From contig DUIM01000110.1 in the NCBI GenBank assembly GCA_013330355.1, positions 1-8,145 of the forward strand: a stretch of 8,145 bases of DNA. The letters run 5' to 3'. Below the pieces are notes generated by a model, which did not search any database, had not been told where the DNA came from, and was given only the letters and a program-made list of their open reading frames with translations. This document shows positions 1 through 6,536 of this stretch, piece by piece; position 1 is the stretch's first letter; every line of letters begins with the position of its first letter. The position numbers were made by a program, and so were the translations under genes. The DNA is from Methanosarcinales archaeon (GTDB taxonomy: Archaea > Halobacteriota > Methanosarcinia > Methanosarcinales > Methanocomedenaceae).

Positions 1-2
1 GG

Positions 3-38
3 CATGAGGTAAAAGTCTCACGTAGCGTTCTAAGATGA
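3..38 (+). CDS. Possible C-terminal tail of an upstream gene (partial)
   Basis: The frame beginning at base 3 reads HEVKVSRSVLR and stops at TGA 36-38. The other two forward frames stop within the first 12 bases. A hairpin with a T-run lies just downstream (50-78), which would suit the end of a transcript. Eleven codons are too few to identify a product, and an open stretch of this length is expected by chance, so this is only a possibility. Confidence 0.15.
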   Translation, partial: HEVKVSRSVLR

Positions 39-49
39 GGAGGGGGGGT

Positions 50-78
50 AACCGCTCCCTACTTAATCGGCGGTTTTT
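50..78 (+). terminator. Hairpin with T-run, terminator-like
   Basis: AACCGC (50-55) pairs perfectly with GCGGTT (70-75) across a 14-base loop, and the right arm runs into TTTTT (74-78). This is the layout of an intrinsic terminator. It lies about 12 bases after a possible stop codon at 36-38 and before the TATA-like box of the next gene. The G7 run at 42-48 just upstream is unexplained. The stem is short, and archaeal termination depends mainly on U-tracts, so this is tentative. Confidence 0.35.
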
Positions 79-130
79 CGAATCGTCCCATAAAATAATA
101 AAAAGCCTCACTGAAAGAGTCATCAAATGC

Positions 131-138
131 CTTATATA
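131..138 (+). promoter_or_regulatory. TATA box for the DUF2111 gene
   Basis: CTTATATA closely resembles the archaeal TATA consensus (TTTATATA) and sits in AT-rich sequence. The usual 25-30 base distance puts transcription start near 160-165, right beside the start codons at 162 (GTG) and 171 (ATG). The message would be leaderless or nearly so. No Shine-Dalgarno sequence is visible, which agrees. Confidence 0.5.
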
Positions 139-170
139 TCATTATTGATAGTGTATTATAAGTGAACAAA

Positions 171-506
171 ATGCCCGGACTTATTATCTCCAATGATTCA
201 ACAGCCGAAGAGCTTGAACCCATAGCCTTAGCAATATATGGCACAATAGGACTTCCCATCACCATACGAAGCAAGAACCATAACGGTGTCAGGGTCGAGA
301 ATAGCAAAGTAGTTGACTACAACTACACAGGAGAATACCTGGAACAGGCCTTAAGTACCGGTAAGATCGTCCACGGTTTAGCCGGAAGCGGGCCGTATAA
401 AGGCATGCCGGTCATAGTCTCGCCCATCAAGAACCGTAACGGCGAGACCATCGCAGCAATAGGGACTGTAAACCTGTCAGGGTACATCGACCTGAAACGC
501 TTTTAA
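171..506 (+). CDS. DUF2111 family protein, function unknown
   Basis: A protein of 111 residues from ATG 171, or 114 from GTG 162. GTG 162 directly follows an in-frame TAA (159-161), so nothing longer is possible. ATG 171 is preferred because the TATA-like box at 131-138 predicts transcription starting about 160-165. The sequence matches my memory of the DUF2111 family (COG4029-like) of methanogens: an N-terminal DSTAEELEPIALAI block, a central RSKNHNGVRVENSKVVDY block, then SGPYKGMPVIVSPI and a C-terminal GETIAAIGTVNLSGYIDL strand-rich end. No signal peptide or membrane segment is visible, so it should be cytoplasmic. The C-terminal part recalls small-molecule sensor folds of the GAF/PAS kind, but that is only an impression. 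It is transcribed alone and its stop overlaps the stop of the convergent UPF0182 gene. The family assignment is from remembered motifs, and its function is unknown. Confidence 0.75.
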   Translation: MPGLIISNDSTAEELEPIALAIYGTIGLPITIRSKNHNGVRVENSKVVDYNYTGEYLEQALSTGKIVHGLAGSGPYKGMPVIVSPIKNRNGETIAAIGTVNLSGYIDLKRF

Positions 507-3259
507 CCAGCACTTTCCTCTACAAGCTTTGCAAGTCTCTCCATAAGGCTGTCCACCATCTTCATCTCACGACCGTAGTTCTCAATGTCCCCTGTCTTAA
601 GGTACTCCCGGGCTTTTTCATAATGGGAGACAGTATCCTCCAGCAGTTCAGTCAGTGTCATATTCCCTGTCCCGGTTCCAACAGGGATAGAGGGAGCGGT
701 TGACGTGACATTCGCACCAATCACTTTTAGTAATGCCTCTTCAAGCGAATCCTCCATTGCCACCCTGTTCTCATACACCACCAGTATCTTCTTCAGTTCA
801 GGGATGCTGGATGCAGACTCTGCCGAGATGTAAAGAGGTTCGATATAGAGTATGGAATCCTCAATTGGAATAACCAGCAGGTTACCCCTGATAACCTGTG
901 AACCGCCCTGGCTCCACAGGGTCAGGTCCTTGGAGATATCCTCATCCTGGTCTATCAGCGCCTCGATCTGGGCCGGACCGTATATCAGTTTATCCTTTGA
1001 AAACTCATACAGTATCTTCTGGCCGTATCGTGGAGGGTCCTGGTTCACTGCCATCCAGGCGATCATATTGTCCTTGTTGACCGGTGTGAAAGGCAGCATC
1101 ATCATGAAATCTGTGGAATCGTCCATTTCCAGCAGGACATTATAAGGCTCAATCTGGATCATTGAATTGGCATATTTCTCTTTTGCAAACTGCCACCTGT
1201 CCTCCCTGTTGTAGAACACCTCGGGCACATTCATATGGTAATCGGTATAGATGGTAGATTGTATCTGGAACAGGTCAGGGGAATACCTGATATGCTGTTT
1301 CAGGTCATCAGGCATTGAGTCCATTGGCTTAAATACACCAGGGAATATGCTTGAATAAGCAGTGAGCAGCGGATCATTTTCGATGATATAATAAGTGACG
1401 GTCCCGTTGTATGCATCAACGACTGCCTTTGTGGAGTCCTGGACATAGTTCAACCTGGTGTTGCTTATCCACAGGGGTTCTGAATAAGGATACTTGTCTG
1501 TTGTCACAAAAGCATTGATCATCCAGTAGATATGCCCGTCGGCCCCCAGAACTGCATAGGCATCCGAATCCTGGAGCAAGTACGGGGCAATAAGGCCGGT
1601 GCGCTCCAGCACATCACGCTGGATATGCAGTCTGCTGTCTGCGTCAATATCCTTGGATGTGAGTATCTTAAGTTCGCCCAGTGCGATGGTCGCGATAAGC
1701 TTATTCAGCCCACTCATACTGATCCCGCCTGTCCCGTCATATGTGTTGCCCACATTGGTATCGCCGCTGGGATAATCGAACTCATCCCTGCCCGTACCTG
1801 TAAAGATATACGTGTCTGTCCTTTCACCGTAGTATATCCTGGGCTGCTCTATTGTCAGCGACGGGATATGACTTACAGGCGGGATGTTCTCAATATACAT
1901 CTCTGGCAGTCCCTGGTCCACCACAAGGTTCACCGGGGACATGACCACACCGATACCGTGGGTGTAGAGTACGTGTTTGTTGAGCCAGGTATCGGCCTTT
2001 CCGCGCAGCTGGTCATAGAATATCTCCCTTGCCGACAGCCAGACCTGGTGCTTGGTGCCGTTGATATCATACCTGTTCACATCCACGTCATTGAAGCCGT
2101 AATAAGTGCGTATCGCCTGTTTCTGCTGATAGATGGTCGTGAGGGGGCGGTAATCCCACAACCTTGCATTGATGATGGAAGGGTGTTCAAGGACATCATC
2201 AGTGAGATTGTATGTCAGGGGGTACTGCCTGACCTCGACTTCGTCAAGGTCATAGGCGGTATTGGTCATAGCGATATTGTTCATGATATAGGTTCTTTCC
2301 AGTTCCAGTTCATTTGGCGTAACCTTGTATTCCTGGATGACAAAGGTGGCGATGCCACCAAGGACTGAAATGAGTAGCATGGCAGCGATCATGCCTGCCA
2401 GAATCATTGGGATCGATGGTGTGGAAGTGCTGTCCAGCCATCCTGATACCAGTATCACCAGGGCCGAGATTATGAAGATCGCAGCGAGTATAACAGGAAT
2501 GTATTGCCTTATGGCCACATCGATATATCCCGCACCGTACACTACACCTGTTTCACTGTAAAGGATATTGTAACGTCCCAGGTATGTCCTGATGGCCAGG
2601 GCAGTCAAAAAACCTCCCAGTACAATCCTGAAGTTCAAGGGTGCCCTCATTAGCAGCTTCCAGTTAAAAGTTGCATACAGGACTGCCAGGACAAGAAGTC
2701 CAAGGAGCATGACTGTGAGTAAATAGCTCAGCAGGAATTTGTAGAATGGCAGTTCGAACACATAGAAGGTTATATCATTATTGAAAATAGGGTCGGCTGT
2801 GCCAAAAGGTGTCTTGTTCATGTACATCAGGACCTTCAGCCATGAGCCTGAGGCCGCAAGTCCCTGTATCACTGAGATCATGATTATCAAAATAAGGGCA
2901 GGCATCTTTGCAGCCTTCACACCTTCGGCCACGTTACCTTTCTTTTCCATCTCCATCTCTACGTATTCTTTTGGCTGCCCGGTGAAGAATTCCTGATCCC
3001 AAAGGGAGGTGGTACTCCCCCCTATTTTCAGGAGGGTTTTGATCCCGGATTGGAGTATTAAAAACAGGATAAGTGCTGTCAGGATTGTAAAAACCACTAA
3101 CATCAATATGCCCATCTTGTATTTAACAAGAAAAACGCTTGCATATCCAAGTGAATCAAACCACAGGTAATCAAGGGCCAGCCTGGCTAAGGCAGGCAGT
3201 GTAAAAAATGTTAGAAGTATCAGCGCAAATATTGCTTCCTTTATGTAGTTGAATTTTAT
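503..3259 (-). CDS. UPF0182 (COG1615) family large integral membrane protein
   Basis: About 918 residues if read from ATA 3259, or 870 from the first ATG at 3115. Family hallmarks run in order: LDYLWFDSLGY near the N terminus (before the ATG), NELELERTYIMNNIAMTNTAY (residues 268-288, counted from the ATG), PIEDSILYIEPLYISAES, and a C-terminal tail containing KTGDIENYG. Around seven hydrophobic helices precede the large domain: one in the 48-codon extension, then about residues 2-23, 71-92, 118-150, 162-178, 204-226 and 236-262. The following ~600 residues look soluble and probably face outside the membrane. The family is found in actinobacteria, cyanobacteria, firmicutes and some archaea and has no established function. 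No canonical start exists upstream of 3115, but stopping there would delete the first helix and the LWFDSLGY motif, so the longer start is used here. The gene stands alone, divergent from dinB. Family is confident; the start is not. Confidence 0.88.
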   Translation of the reverse strand: MKFNYIKEAIFALILLTFFTLPALARLALDYLWFDSLGYASVFLVKYKMGILMLVVFTILTALILFLILQSGIKTLLKIGGSTTSLWDQEFFTGQPKEYVEMEMEKKGNVAEGVKAAKMPALILIIMISVIQGLAASGSWLKVLMYMNKTPFGTADPIFNNDITFYVFELPFYKFLLSYLLTVMLLGLLVLAVLYATFNWKLLMRAPLNFRIVLGGFLTALAIRTYLGRYNILYSETGVVYGAGYIDVAIRQYIPVILAAIFIISALVILVSGWLDSTSTPSIPMILAGMIAAMLLISVLGGIATFVIQEYKVTPNELELERTYIMNNIAMTNTAYDLDEVEVRQYPLTYNLTDDVLEHPSIINARLWDYRPLTTIYQQKQAIRTYYGFNDVDVNRYDINGTKHQVWLSAREIFYDQLRGKADTWLNKHVLYTHGIGVVMSPVNLVVDQGLPEMYIENIPPVSHIPSLTIEQPRIYYGERTDTYIFTGTGRDEFDYPSGDTNVGNTYDGTGGISMSGLNKLIATIALGELKILTSKDIDADSRLHIQRDVLERTGLIAPYLLQDSDAYAVLGADGHIYWMINAFVTTDKYPYSEPLWISNTRLNYVQDSTKAVVDAYNGTVTYYIIENDPLLTAYSSIFPGVFKPMDSMPDDLKQHIRYSPDLFQIQSTIYTDYHMNVPEVFYNREDRWQFAKEKYANSMIQIEPYNVLLEMDDSTDFMMMLPFTPVNKDNMIAWMAVNQDPPRYGQKILYEFSKDKLIYGPAQIEALIDQDEDISKDLTLWSQGGSQVIRGNLLVIPIEDSILYIEPLYISAESASSIPELKKILVVYENRVAMEDSLEEALLKVIGANVTSTAPSIPVGTGTGNMTLTELLEDTVSHYEKAREYLKTGDIENYGREMKMVDSLMERLAKLVEESAG

Positions 3260-3266
3260 AGCACAT

Positions 3267-3272
3267 CCCTCC
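3267..3272 (-). promoter_or_regulatory. Shine-Dalgarno sequence of the UPF0182 gene
   Basis: Read on the - strand, GGAGGG occupies 3272 to 3267. It matches the archaeal anti-SD (CCUCC) core and lies 7 bases before the in-frame ATA at 3259. It directly abuts an out-of-frame ATG at 3266, which is too close for normal initiation. It lies over 150 bases from the ATG at 3115, so it supports a start near 3259-3266 rather than at 3115. Confidence 0.5.
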
Positions 3273-3300
3273 GGGCGTAGTTATTAAATGAGGGGTTACA

Positions 3301-3310
3301 GTATTTAAGT
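3301..3310. promoter_or_regulatory. TATA-like box in the divergent UPF0182/dinB promoter region
   Basis: GTATTTAAGT reads ACTTAAATAC on the - strand. For UPF0182 it would start transcription near 3278, giving a leader of about 20 bases that still includes the GGAGGG site. For dinB the same box would start transcription near 3331, with a leader of about 38 bases. A second candidate for dinB is the AT-rich stretch at 3326-3336. The gap between the two start codons is 109 bases, so both promoters must lie here. The exact boxes are inferred. Confidence 0.35.
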
Positions 3311-3355
3311 GTGGGGTTAGAAGTATTTGATAATATCACGCAGCGTAAACCTATC

Positions 3356-3361
3356 AGGGAG
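3356..3361 (+). promoter_or_regulatory. Ribosome binding site of dinB
   Basis: AGGGAG, containing the GGAG core, lies 7 bases before the ATG at 3369. Spacing and sequence support that ATG as the start, which is also where the Y-family N terminus begins. Confidence 0.45.
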
Positions 3362-3368
3362 CAATTGA

Positions 3369-4448
3369 ATGAGTCGAATCATCCTTCATGTGGACATGGA
3401 TAGTTTTTATGCCTCTGTAGAACAGCGCCGGGCCCCGTCCCTTAAGGGTCTTCCGGTTGTGGTTGGTTCTGACCCAAAAAGCGGAAAAGGCAGAGGCGTG
3501 GTGAGCACCTGCTCATATGAAGCGCGGGAGTTCGGGATACATTCCGGAATGCCCATTTCCCTGGCATACAAGCTGTGCCCGGATGCCGTGTACCTGAGGG
3601 TAAATATGCAACTGTACAAGGAGGTTTCCCGCAGGGTCATGGAGATACTCAGGTCAAAAGCCATCAGGTTCCAGCAGGTGAGCGTGGACGAGGCCTTCCT
3701 GGATATCAGTGAAGAAGTGGTGGACTATAAAGGGGCTGTAAATGTCGCACAGGAGATCAAAGTACAAATAAAGGAGCAAGAGGGGCTTACGTGCTCTATC
3801 GGCATCGCTCCCACCAGGTCGGCGGCCAAGATAGCCTCGGACCTGGACAAGCCTGACGGACTGACCGTAGTAGAGCCGGACAGGGTGGCCGGGTTCCTGG
3901 AGCCACTGGAGGTACGCAGATTGCAGGGGATAGGTCGTAAGAACGAGGAGATACTGCAGGGCCTGGGAATCCGGACCATCGGGCAGCTGGCACGATTTGA
4001 TCGGGACAAATTGGTGGACGTGTTCGGCAAGTGGGGTACTGGAATGTATTTACTGGCGCAGGGGGTGGATGATAGCGAGGTTGAGGAGCGGGGCGTGACC
4101 AGGTCGGTAAGCAGGGAGCATACCTTTGATGTTGATATTGGTGATAGTATAGTGCTGTACGGGGCGCTGGACAATATTGCCGGGCTGGTGCACAAGTCAT
4201 TGCAGAATAAGGGTTTTTCTTTCAGGACAGTATCTGTAAAAGTGCGGCAGGCGGATTTTACCACATTTACCAGGGCCAGGACACTGGATCATGATACCAG
4301 GGATCCGGATACTATAAGACAGGTATCCGGTGAGCTTGCCAGTGAGTTCTTTAACGGCAGGAAGATTCGACTTTTAGGTATCAGGCTCTCAAACCTGGGC
4401 AAGAACAAACTGCGACAGACCACACTTGAAGATTTTATTAAGGAGTGA
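3369..4448 (+). CDS. dinB: DNA polymerase IV (Y-family translesion polymerase)
   Basis: A 359-residue protein, normal for DinB/Dpo4-type enzymes. It copies DNA past lesions with low fidelity in the cytoplasm. The palm begins at once with ILHVDMDSFYASVEQ: Asp9 is the first metal ligand and Tyr14 sits at the steric-gate position. The finger region has STCSYEAREFGIHSGMPI (46-63). The second catalytic motif is SVDEAFLDIS (105-114), giving Asp107 and Glu108. SIGIAPTRSAAKIASDLDKP follows, and a helix-hairpin-helix thumb contains LQGIGRKNEEILQGLGI. A little-finger domain occupies roughly the last third. The end, QTTLEDFI (350-357), fits a PCNA-interacting (PIP) box, with Ile in place of the last aromatic residue. 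All catalytic residues are present, so it should be active. It is monocistronic, diverges from UPF0182 and converges with the ligase gene. Confidence 0.96.
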   Translation: MSRIILHVDMDSFYASVEQRRAPSLKGLPVVVGSDPKSGKGRGVVSTCSYEAREFGIHSGMPISLAYKLCPDAVYLRVNMQLYKEVSRRVMEILRSKAIRFQQVSVDEAFLDISEEVVDYKGAVNVAQEIKVQIKEQEGLTCSIGIAPTRSAAKIASDLDKPDGLTVVEPDRVAGFLEPLEVRRLQGIGRKNEEILQGLGIRTIGQLARFDRDKLVDVFGKWGTGMYLLAQGVDDSEVEERGVTRSVSREHTFDVDIGDSIVLYGALDNIAGLVHKSLQNKGFSFRTVSVKVRQADFTTFTRARTLDHDTRDPDTIRQVSGELASEFFNGRKIRLLGIRLSNLGKNKLRQTTLEDFIKE

Positions 4449-4462
4449 ATAGTGGTAGAAAA

Positions 4463-4591
4463 ATGAAAATGTGGGGACACATGCCCCCCGTTTTTGCAAG
4501 AGAACAGGTATACAAAGACTTTAAGGGGTGGGAGTGGGAGTATAGTAAAAAAAGACCTCTGTATACCCTGCGACTCTTGGTTCGTCGTTAA
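4463..4591 (+). CDS. Possible 42-residue small protein, unrecognised
   Basis: An uninterrupted frame starts 14 bases after the dinB stop, runs from ATG 4463 and ends at TAA 4589-4591. The predicted peptide is rich in aromatic and basic residues (for example KGWEWEYSKKRPLY, ending LLVRR). In-frame ATGs also occur at 4469 and 4481. No well-spaced Shine-Dalgarno sequence is present: the nearest, AGGAG at 4441-4445, is inside the end of dinB and 17 bases away. I do not recognise a family. It overlaps terminator-like elements that could equally explain the region, so it may be a chance frame or a relic. Confidence 0.2.
   Translation: MKMWGHMPPVFAREQVYKDFKGWEWEYSKKRPLYTLRLLVRR
4473..4495 (+). terminator. 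Possible dinB terminator
   Basis: GGGG (4473-4476) can pair with the C-run that follows (C6 at 4484-4489) across a loop of about 7 bases. One G later comes TTTTT (4491-4495). The element lies 25 bases after the dinB stop codon, as expected for a 3' end. It conflicts with the small ORF proposed at 4463-4591 unless termination is partial. Confidence 0.4.
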
Positions 4592-4597
4592 ACGAAC
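4547..4597 (-). terminator. Possible ligase-gene terminator: hairpin then U7 tract
   Basis: Transcription of the ligase gene runs leftward through this region. It would first meet a perfect 6-bp hairpin (GTTCGT 4580-4585 with ACGAAC 4592-4597, loop of 6). About 26 bases later it would meet a T7 tract, seen as A7 at 4547-4553 on the + strand. A uridine tract is the known core signal for archaeal termination; the hairpin may be incidental. The distance from the ligase stop (4748) implies a 3' UTR of about 150-200 bases that includes the 28-base repeats. Confidence 0.35.
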
Positions 4598-4629
4598 AAT
4601 ATTTCTAATAACGCACATGATATATAACC

Positions 4630-4737
4630 GTTTTCAGAATAAATAAATTATCAATGATTATACAGGATGAATAAATTATCAATGAGTTTACAGTATAAAC
4701 AGATTGTCTATAAGCTCAACGGATAAACATATTGGCT
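4630..4737. repeat. Degenerate tandem repeat with a 28-base period
   Basis: Two adjacent copies, 4642-4668 and 4670-4696, agree at 24 of 27 positions (core AATAAATTATCAATGA, then a TACAG-containing end). The next interval, 4698-4724, matches the second copy at 17 of 27 positions. Its opening AACAGATTGTCT recurs as AACATATTGGCT at 4726-4737 (10 of 12). On the left, 4630-4640 resembles the end of a unit (9 of 11). This makes an AT-rich array of about four units, decaying outward from the middle and ending about ten bases from the ligase stop codon. There are no unique spacers, and the period is not a multiple of three. The two central copies are certain; the outer ones are inferred from alignment by eye. 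Confidence 0.7.
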
Positions 4738-4747
4738 GGAACCAACA

Positions 4748-6451
4748 TCAAGAAGCGTTATCAGGTCTGCCTTTCTGGTTAATATACAGCTGTTCTATTC
4801 TATCAAGTGTATCTGCTTCATCAGGACTCTTATCATCCCTCACCCTGACAAGCCTGGGAAACCGCAGTGCATAACCTGAATTGTAAGTAGGGCTTTTCTG
4901 GATTTCCTCAAAAGCGACTTCGAAAACCACTTGTGGAACGAATTCCAGTTCCCTGCCATTCTCAACTACCATGAGTTCCGTAAACCGTGCTGTCAGGTCT
5001 TCAAGCATATCGTCAGTAATACCTGTTCCCACTCTTCCAAGGGATAAAAGATCACCTGATTCTGGCTCAATACACGCAATCTGGAATGATCCGATGAAGT
5101 TAACGCGCCGTCCCTCACCCCATTCCCCGCCGATAACCACCAGGTCCAGCGTCTCCATAAGTGGTTTGATCTTAAGCCAGTTCTTCCCGCGTTTGCCAGG
5201 AGAATAAAGTGATTCCGGGTTTTTCAACATCACGCCTTCATGACCCGCTTCCAAGGCTTCATGGTAAATATCATTGATATCCTTTACATCTGAAGTGATG
5301 ACCTGCTCTGTTATTTTCAGGTTACCAGAGGAAGTTACACATTCAACCAGGTGCTGTCTTCGTTGTACCAGGGTATTGTCAAACAGGCTCTCACCATTGA
5401 AATACAATATATCGAACAGATACAATTGTAGAGGTATTTGTTCCTTCACCACATCCACATCATACTTGCGCCTGAACCGTTTGAGTATGTGCTGGAAGGC
5501 TCCGGGCTTACCATCAGGCCCCAACACCACGGCTTCCCCGTCAAGGAGGGCTGATTTTGCTGAAATACCTTCCCTTACCATTTCTACTATATCGGGCAGG
5601 GAGTTTGTCACATCTTCCAGGCGCCGTGAATATATAGAGATCTTATCCCCATCCTTATGGATCTGCACCCTGGCACCGTCGAATTTCCATTCAACTGCCA
5701 CTGAGCCCATTTCATTAACAGCAGAGTCGATACCCTGGGATATCCGGGCCAGCATCATCCTGATGGGGCGACCCAGTTCCATGTTAAGGCCGGCCAGACC
5801 GTGTGTGCCGTTAAGTTTTGCTTCCTTTACAACCAGTCCAAGGTCATTGGTGAGCATATAGCCCCGTTCCACAGCATCTTTTGGTACATTGAAAGCTTTT
5901 GCAATGGAATCCCTGACAATTCCTTCACCCACCCCGATCCTCAGTTCTTCGATGGAAAGCCGTGCCAGGTATACGGCCTCAATTGGTGTGGCCCGGCCGA
6001 ACAGGAACTGCAGGTTCCTTGCCCTGGAGGACTGGGAGCCCTTGCCGGATGTATTGGCAATATCAGAAAATCTTGTAAAAACGTCCTGTATGGATAGTAC
6101 CGATTCCTCTTCCCCGAAAGCAGCCAGTGTGGATTGTGACTTCTTTGCTCCACTCAGTGCTTCCCTGGCCGCCAGTCCCACATCCCCGGTCTCGCGTACC
6201 AGGTCAATGATACCCTTTACAGGCACACCGGATGCCCTGGACAGGGAAGTATACAGTAAGCTGGGTCCGATACCCAGCTGGAGTGGACTCCATACAGGGA
6301 ACACCAGACCCATGATGAACCTGGATACTATCTCAAGCTCATCATCTTCCACGCTGGAAAAAAGATCAGCTACTACCTGTGTCATTTCAAGAGAACCCGG
6401 GATGTTCTCGATACGCTGGCAAGTCTCGGCAAAATCCTGGAAACTGGTCAT
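4748..6451 (-). CDS. lig: ATP-dependent DNA ligase (archaeal replicative type)
   Basis: A 567-residue protein, the usual length for archaeal Lig. It seals nicks by way of an enzyme-AMP intermediate in replication and repair. Residues 1 to about 215 form the DNA-binding domain. Motif I is EWKFDGARVQIH, with Lys256 as the adenylated residue. LLDGEAVV (302-309) and YLFDILYFNG (344-353) are the next nucleotidyltransferase motifs, followed by EGVMLKNPES (405-414) and WLKIKP (425-430). The C-terminal OB-fold ends with motif VI-like LRFPRLVRVRDDK (529-541). QSTLAAFG (106-113) fits a PIP box at the place where archaeal ligases bind PCNA. ATG 6451 lies two codons after an in-frame TAA, so no earlier start exists. 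All key residues are intact. It stands alone, divergent from the NFACT gene. Confidence 0.97.
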   Translation of the reverse strand: MTSFQDFAETCQRIENIPGSLEMTQVVADLFSSVEDDELEIVSRFIMGLVFPVWSPLQLGIGPSLLYTSLSRASGVPVKGIIDLVRETGDVGLAAREALSGAKKSQSTLAAFGEEESVLSIQDVFTRFSDIANTSGKGSQSSRARNLQFLFGRATPIEAVYLARLSIEELRIGVGEGIVRDSIAKAFNVPKDAVERGYMLTNDLGLVVKEAKLNGTHGLAGLNMELGRPIRMMLARISQGIDSAVNEMGSVAVEWKFDGARVQIHKDGDKISIYSRRLEDVTNSLPDIVEMVREGISAKSALLDGEAVVLGPDGKPGAFQHILKRFRRKYDVDVVKEQIPLQLYLFDILYFNGESLFDNTLVQRRQHLVECVTSSGNLKITEQVITSDVKDINDIYHEALEAGHEGVMLKNPESLYSPGKRGKNWLKIKPLMETLDLVVIGGEWGEGRRVNFIGSFQIACIEPESGDLLSLGRVGTGITDDMLEDLTARFTELMVVENGRELEFVPQVVFEVAFEEIQKSPTYNSGYALRFPRLVRVRDDKSPDEADTLDRIEQLYINQKGRPDNAS

Positions 6452-6484
6452 TCTACCTTAATCTGGAATATGTTATCAAAACAG

Positions 6485-6496
6485 TTTCTATATTCC
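6485..6496. promoter_or_regulatory. TATA-like box shared by lig and the NFACT gene
   Basis: TTTCTATATTCC is the most TATA-like stretch in the 85-base gap between the two divergent start codons. It is nearly symmetrical at its core (TTCTATATTC against GAATATAGAA). Rightward it would start transcription near 6517, about 20 bases before the NFACT ATG. Leftward it would start near 6463, about 12 bases before the ligase ATG. Neither gene has a strong Shine-Dalgarno sequence; lig has only a weak, close AAGGT. Short-leader messages are therefore plausible. Placement is inferred. Confidence 0.3.
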
Positions 6497-6536
6497 TGCA
6501 AAGGATTATGAGTTTACAGTCCATAATATCTGCCCC

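Noticed and set aside
59..307. An 82-codon - strand frame across the DUF2111 5' end
   Set aside because: Most of it is antisense to the DUF2111 gene, and the remaining 27 codons or so (59-145) cover its promoter region.
1532..2368. A 278-codon open frame on + inside the UPF0182 gene
   Set aside because: It lies wholly antisense to a gene with clear family motifs, has a low-complexity, shadow-like composition and has no promoter or ribosome binding site of its own.
4525..4540. G-quadruplex in the dinB-lig gap
   Set aside because: Only three runs of three or more G's occur (GGGG, GGG, GGG), one short of the four needed for a standard three-tier quadruplex.
4505..4570. CAGGTATAC and GTATACCCTG as a structured RNA stem
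   Set aside because: The arms are nearly 50 bases apart and differ by one inserted base; without covariation this is likely chance.
4289..4618. A 109-codon - strand frame spanning the dinB end and part of the gap
   Set aside because: Half of it is antisense to the conserved C terminus of DinB, no family is recognisable and no ribosome binding site is seen.
4642..4724. CRISPR-like array
   Set aside because: The 28-base units abut with a single base between them and there are no unique spacers; no cas genes are present. It is a tandem repeat.
5274..6461. Long + strand open frames (195 and 190 codons) opposite the ligase gene
   Set aside because: Both are antisense to a ligase with every catalytic motif intact, and are Ser/Pro/Arg-rich as expected for a reverse-frame shadow.
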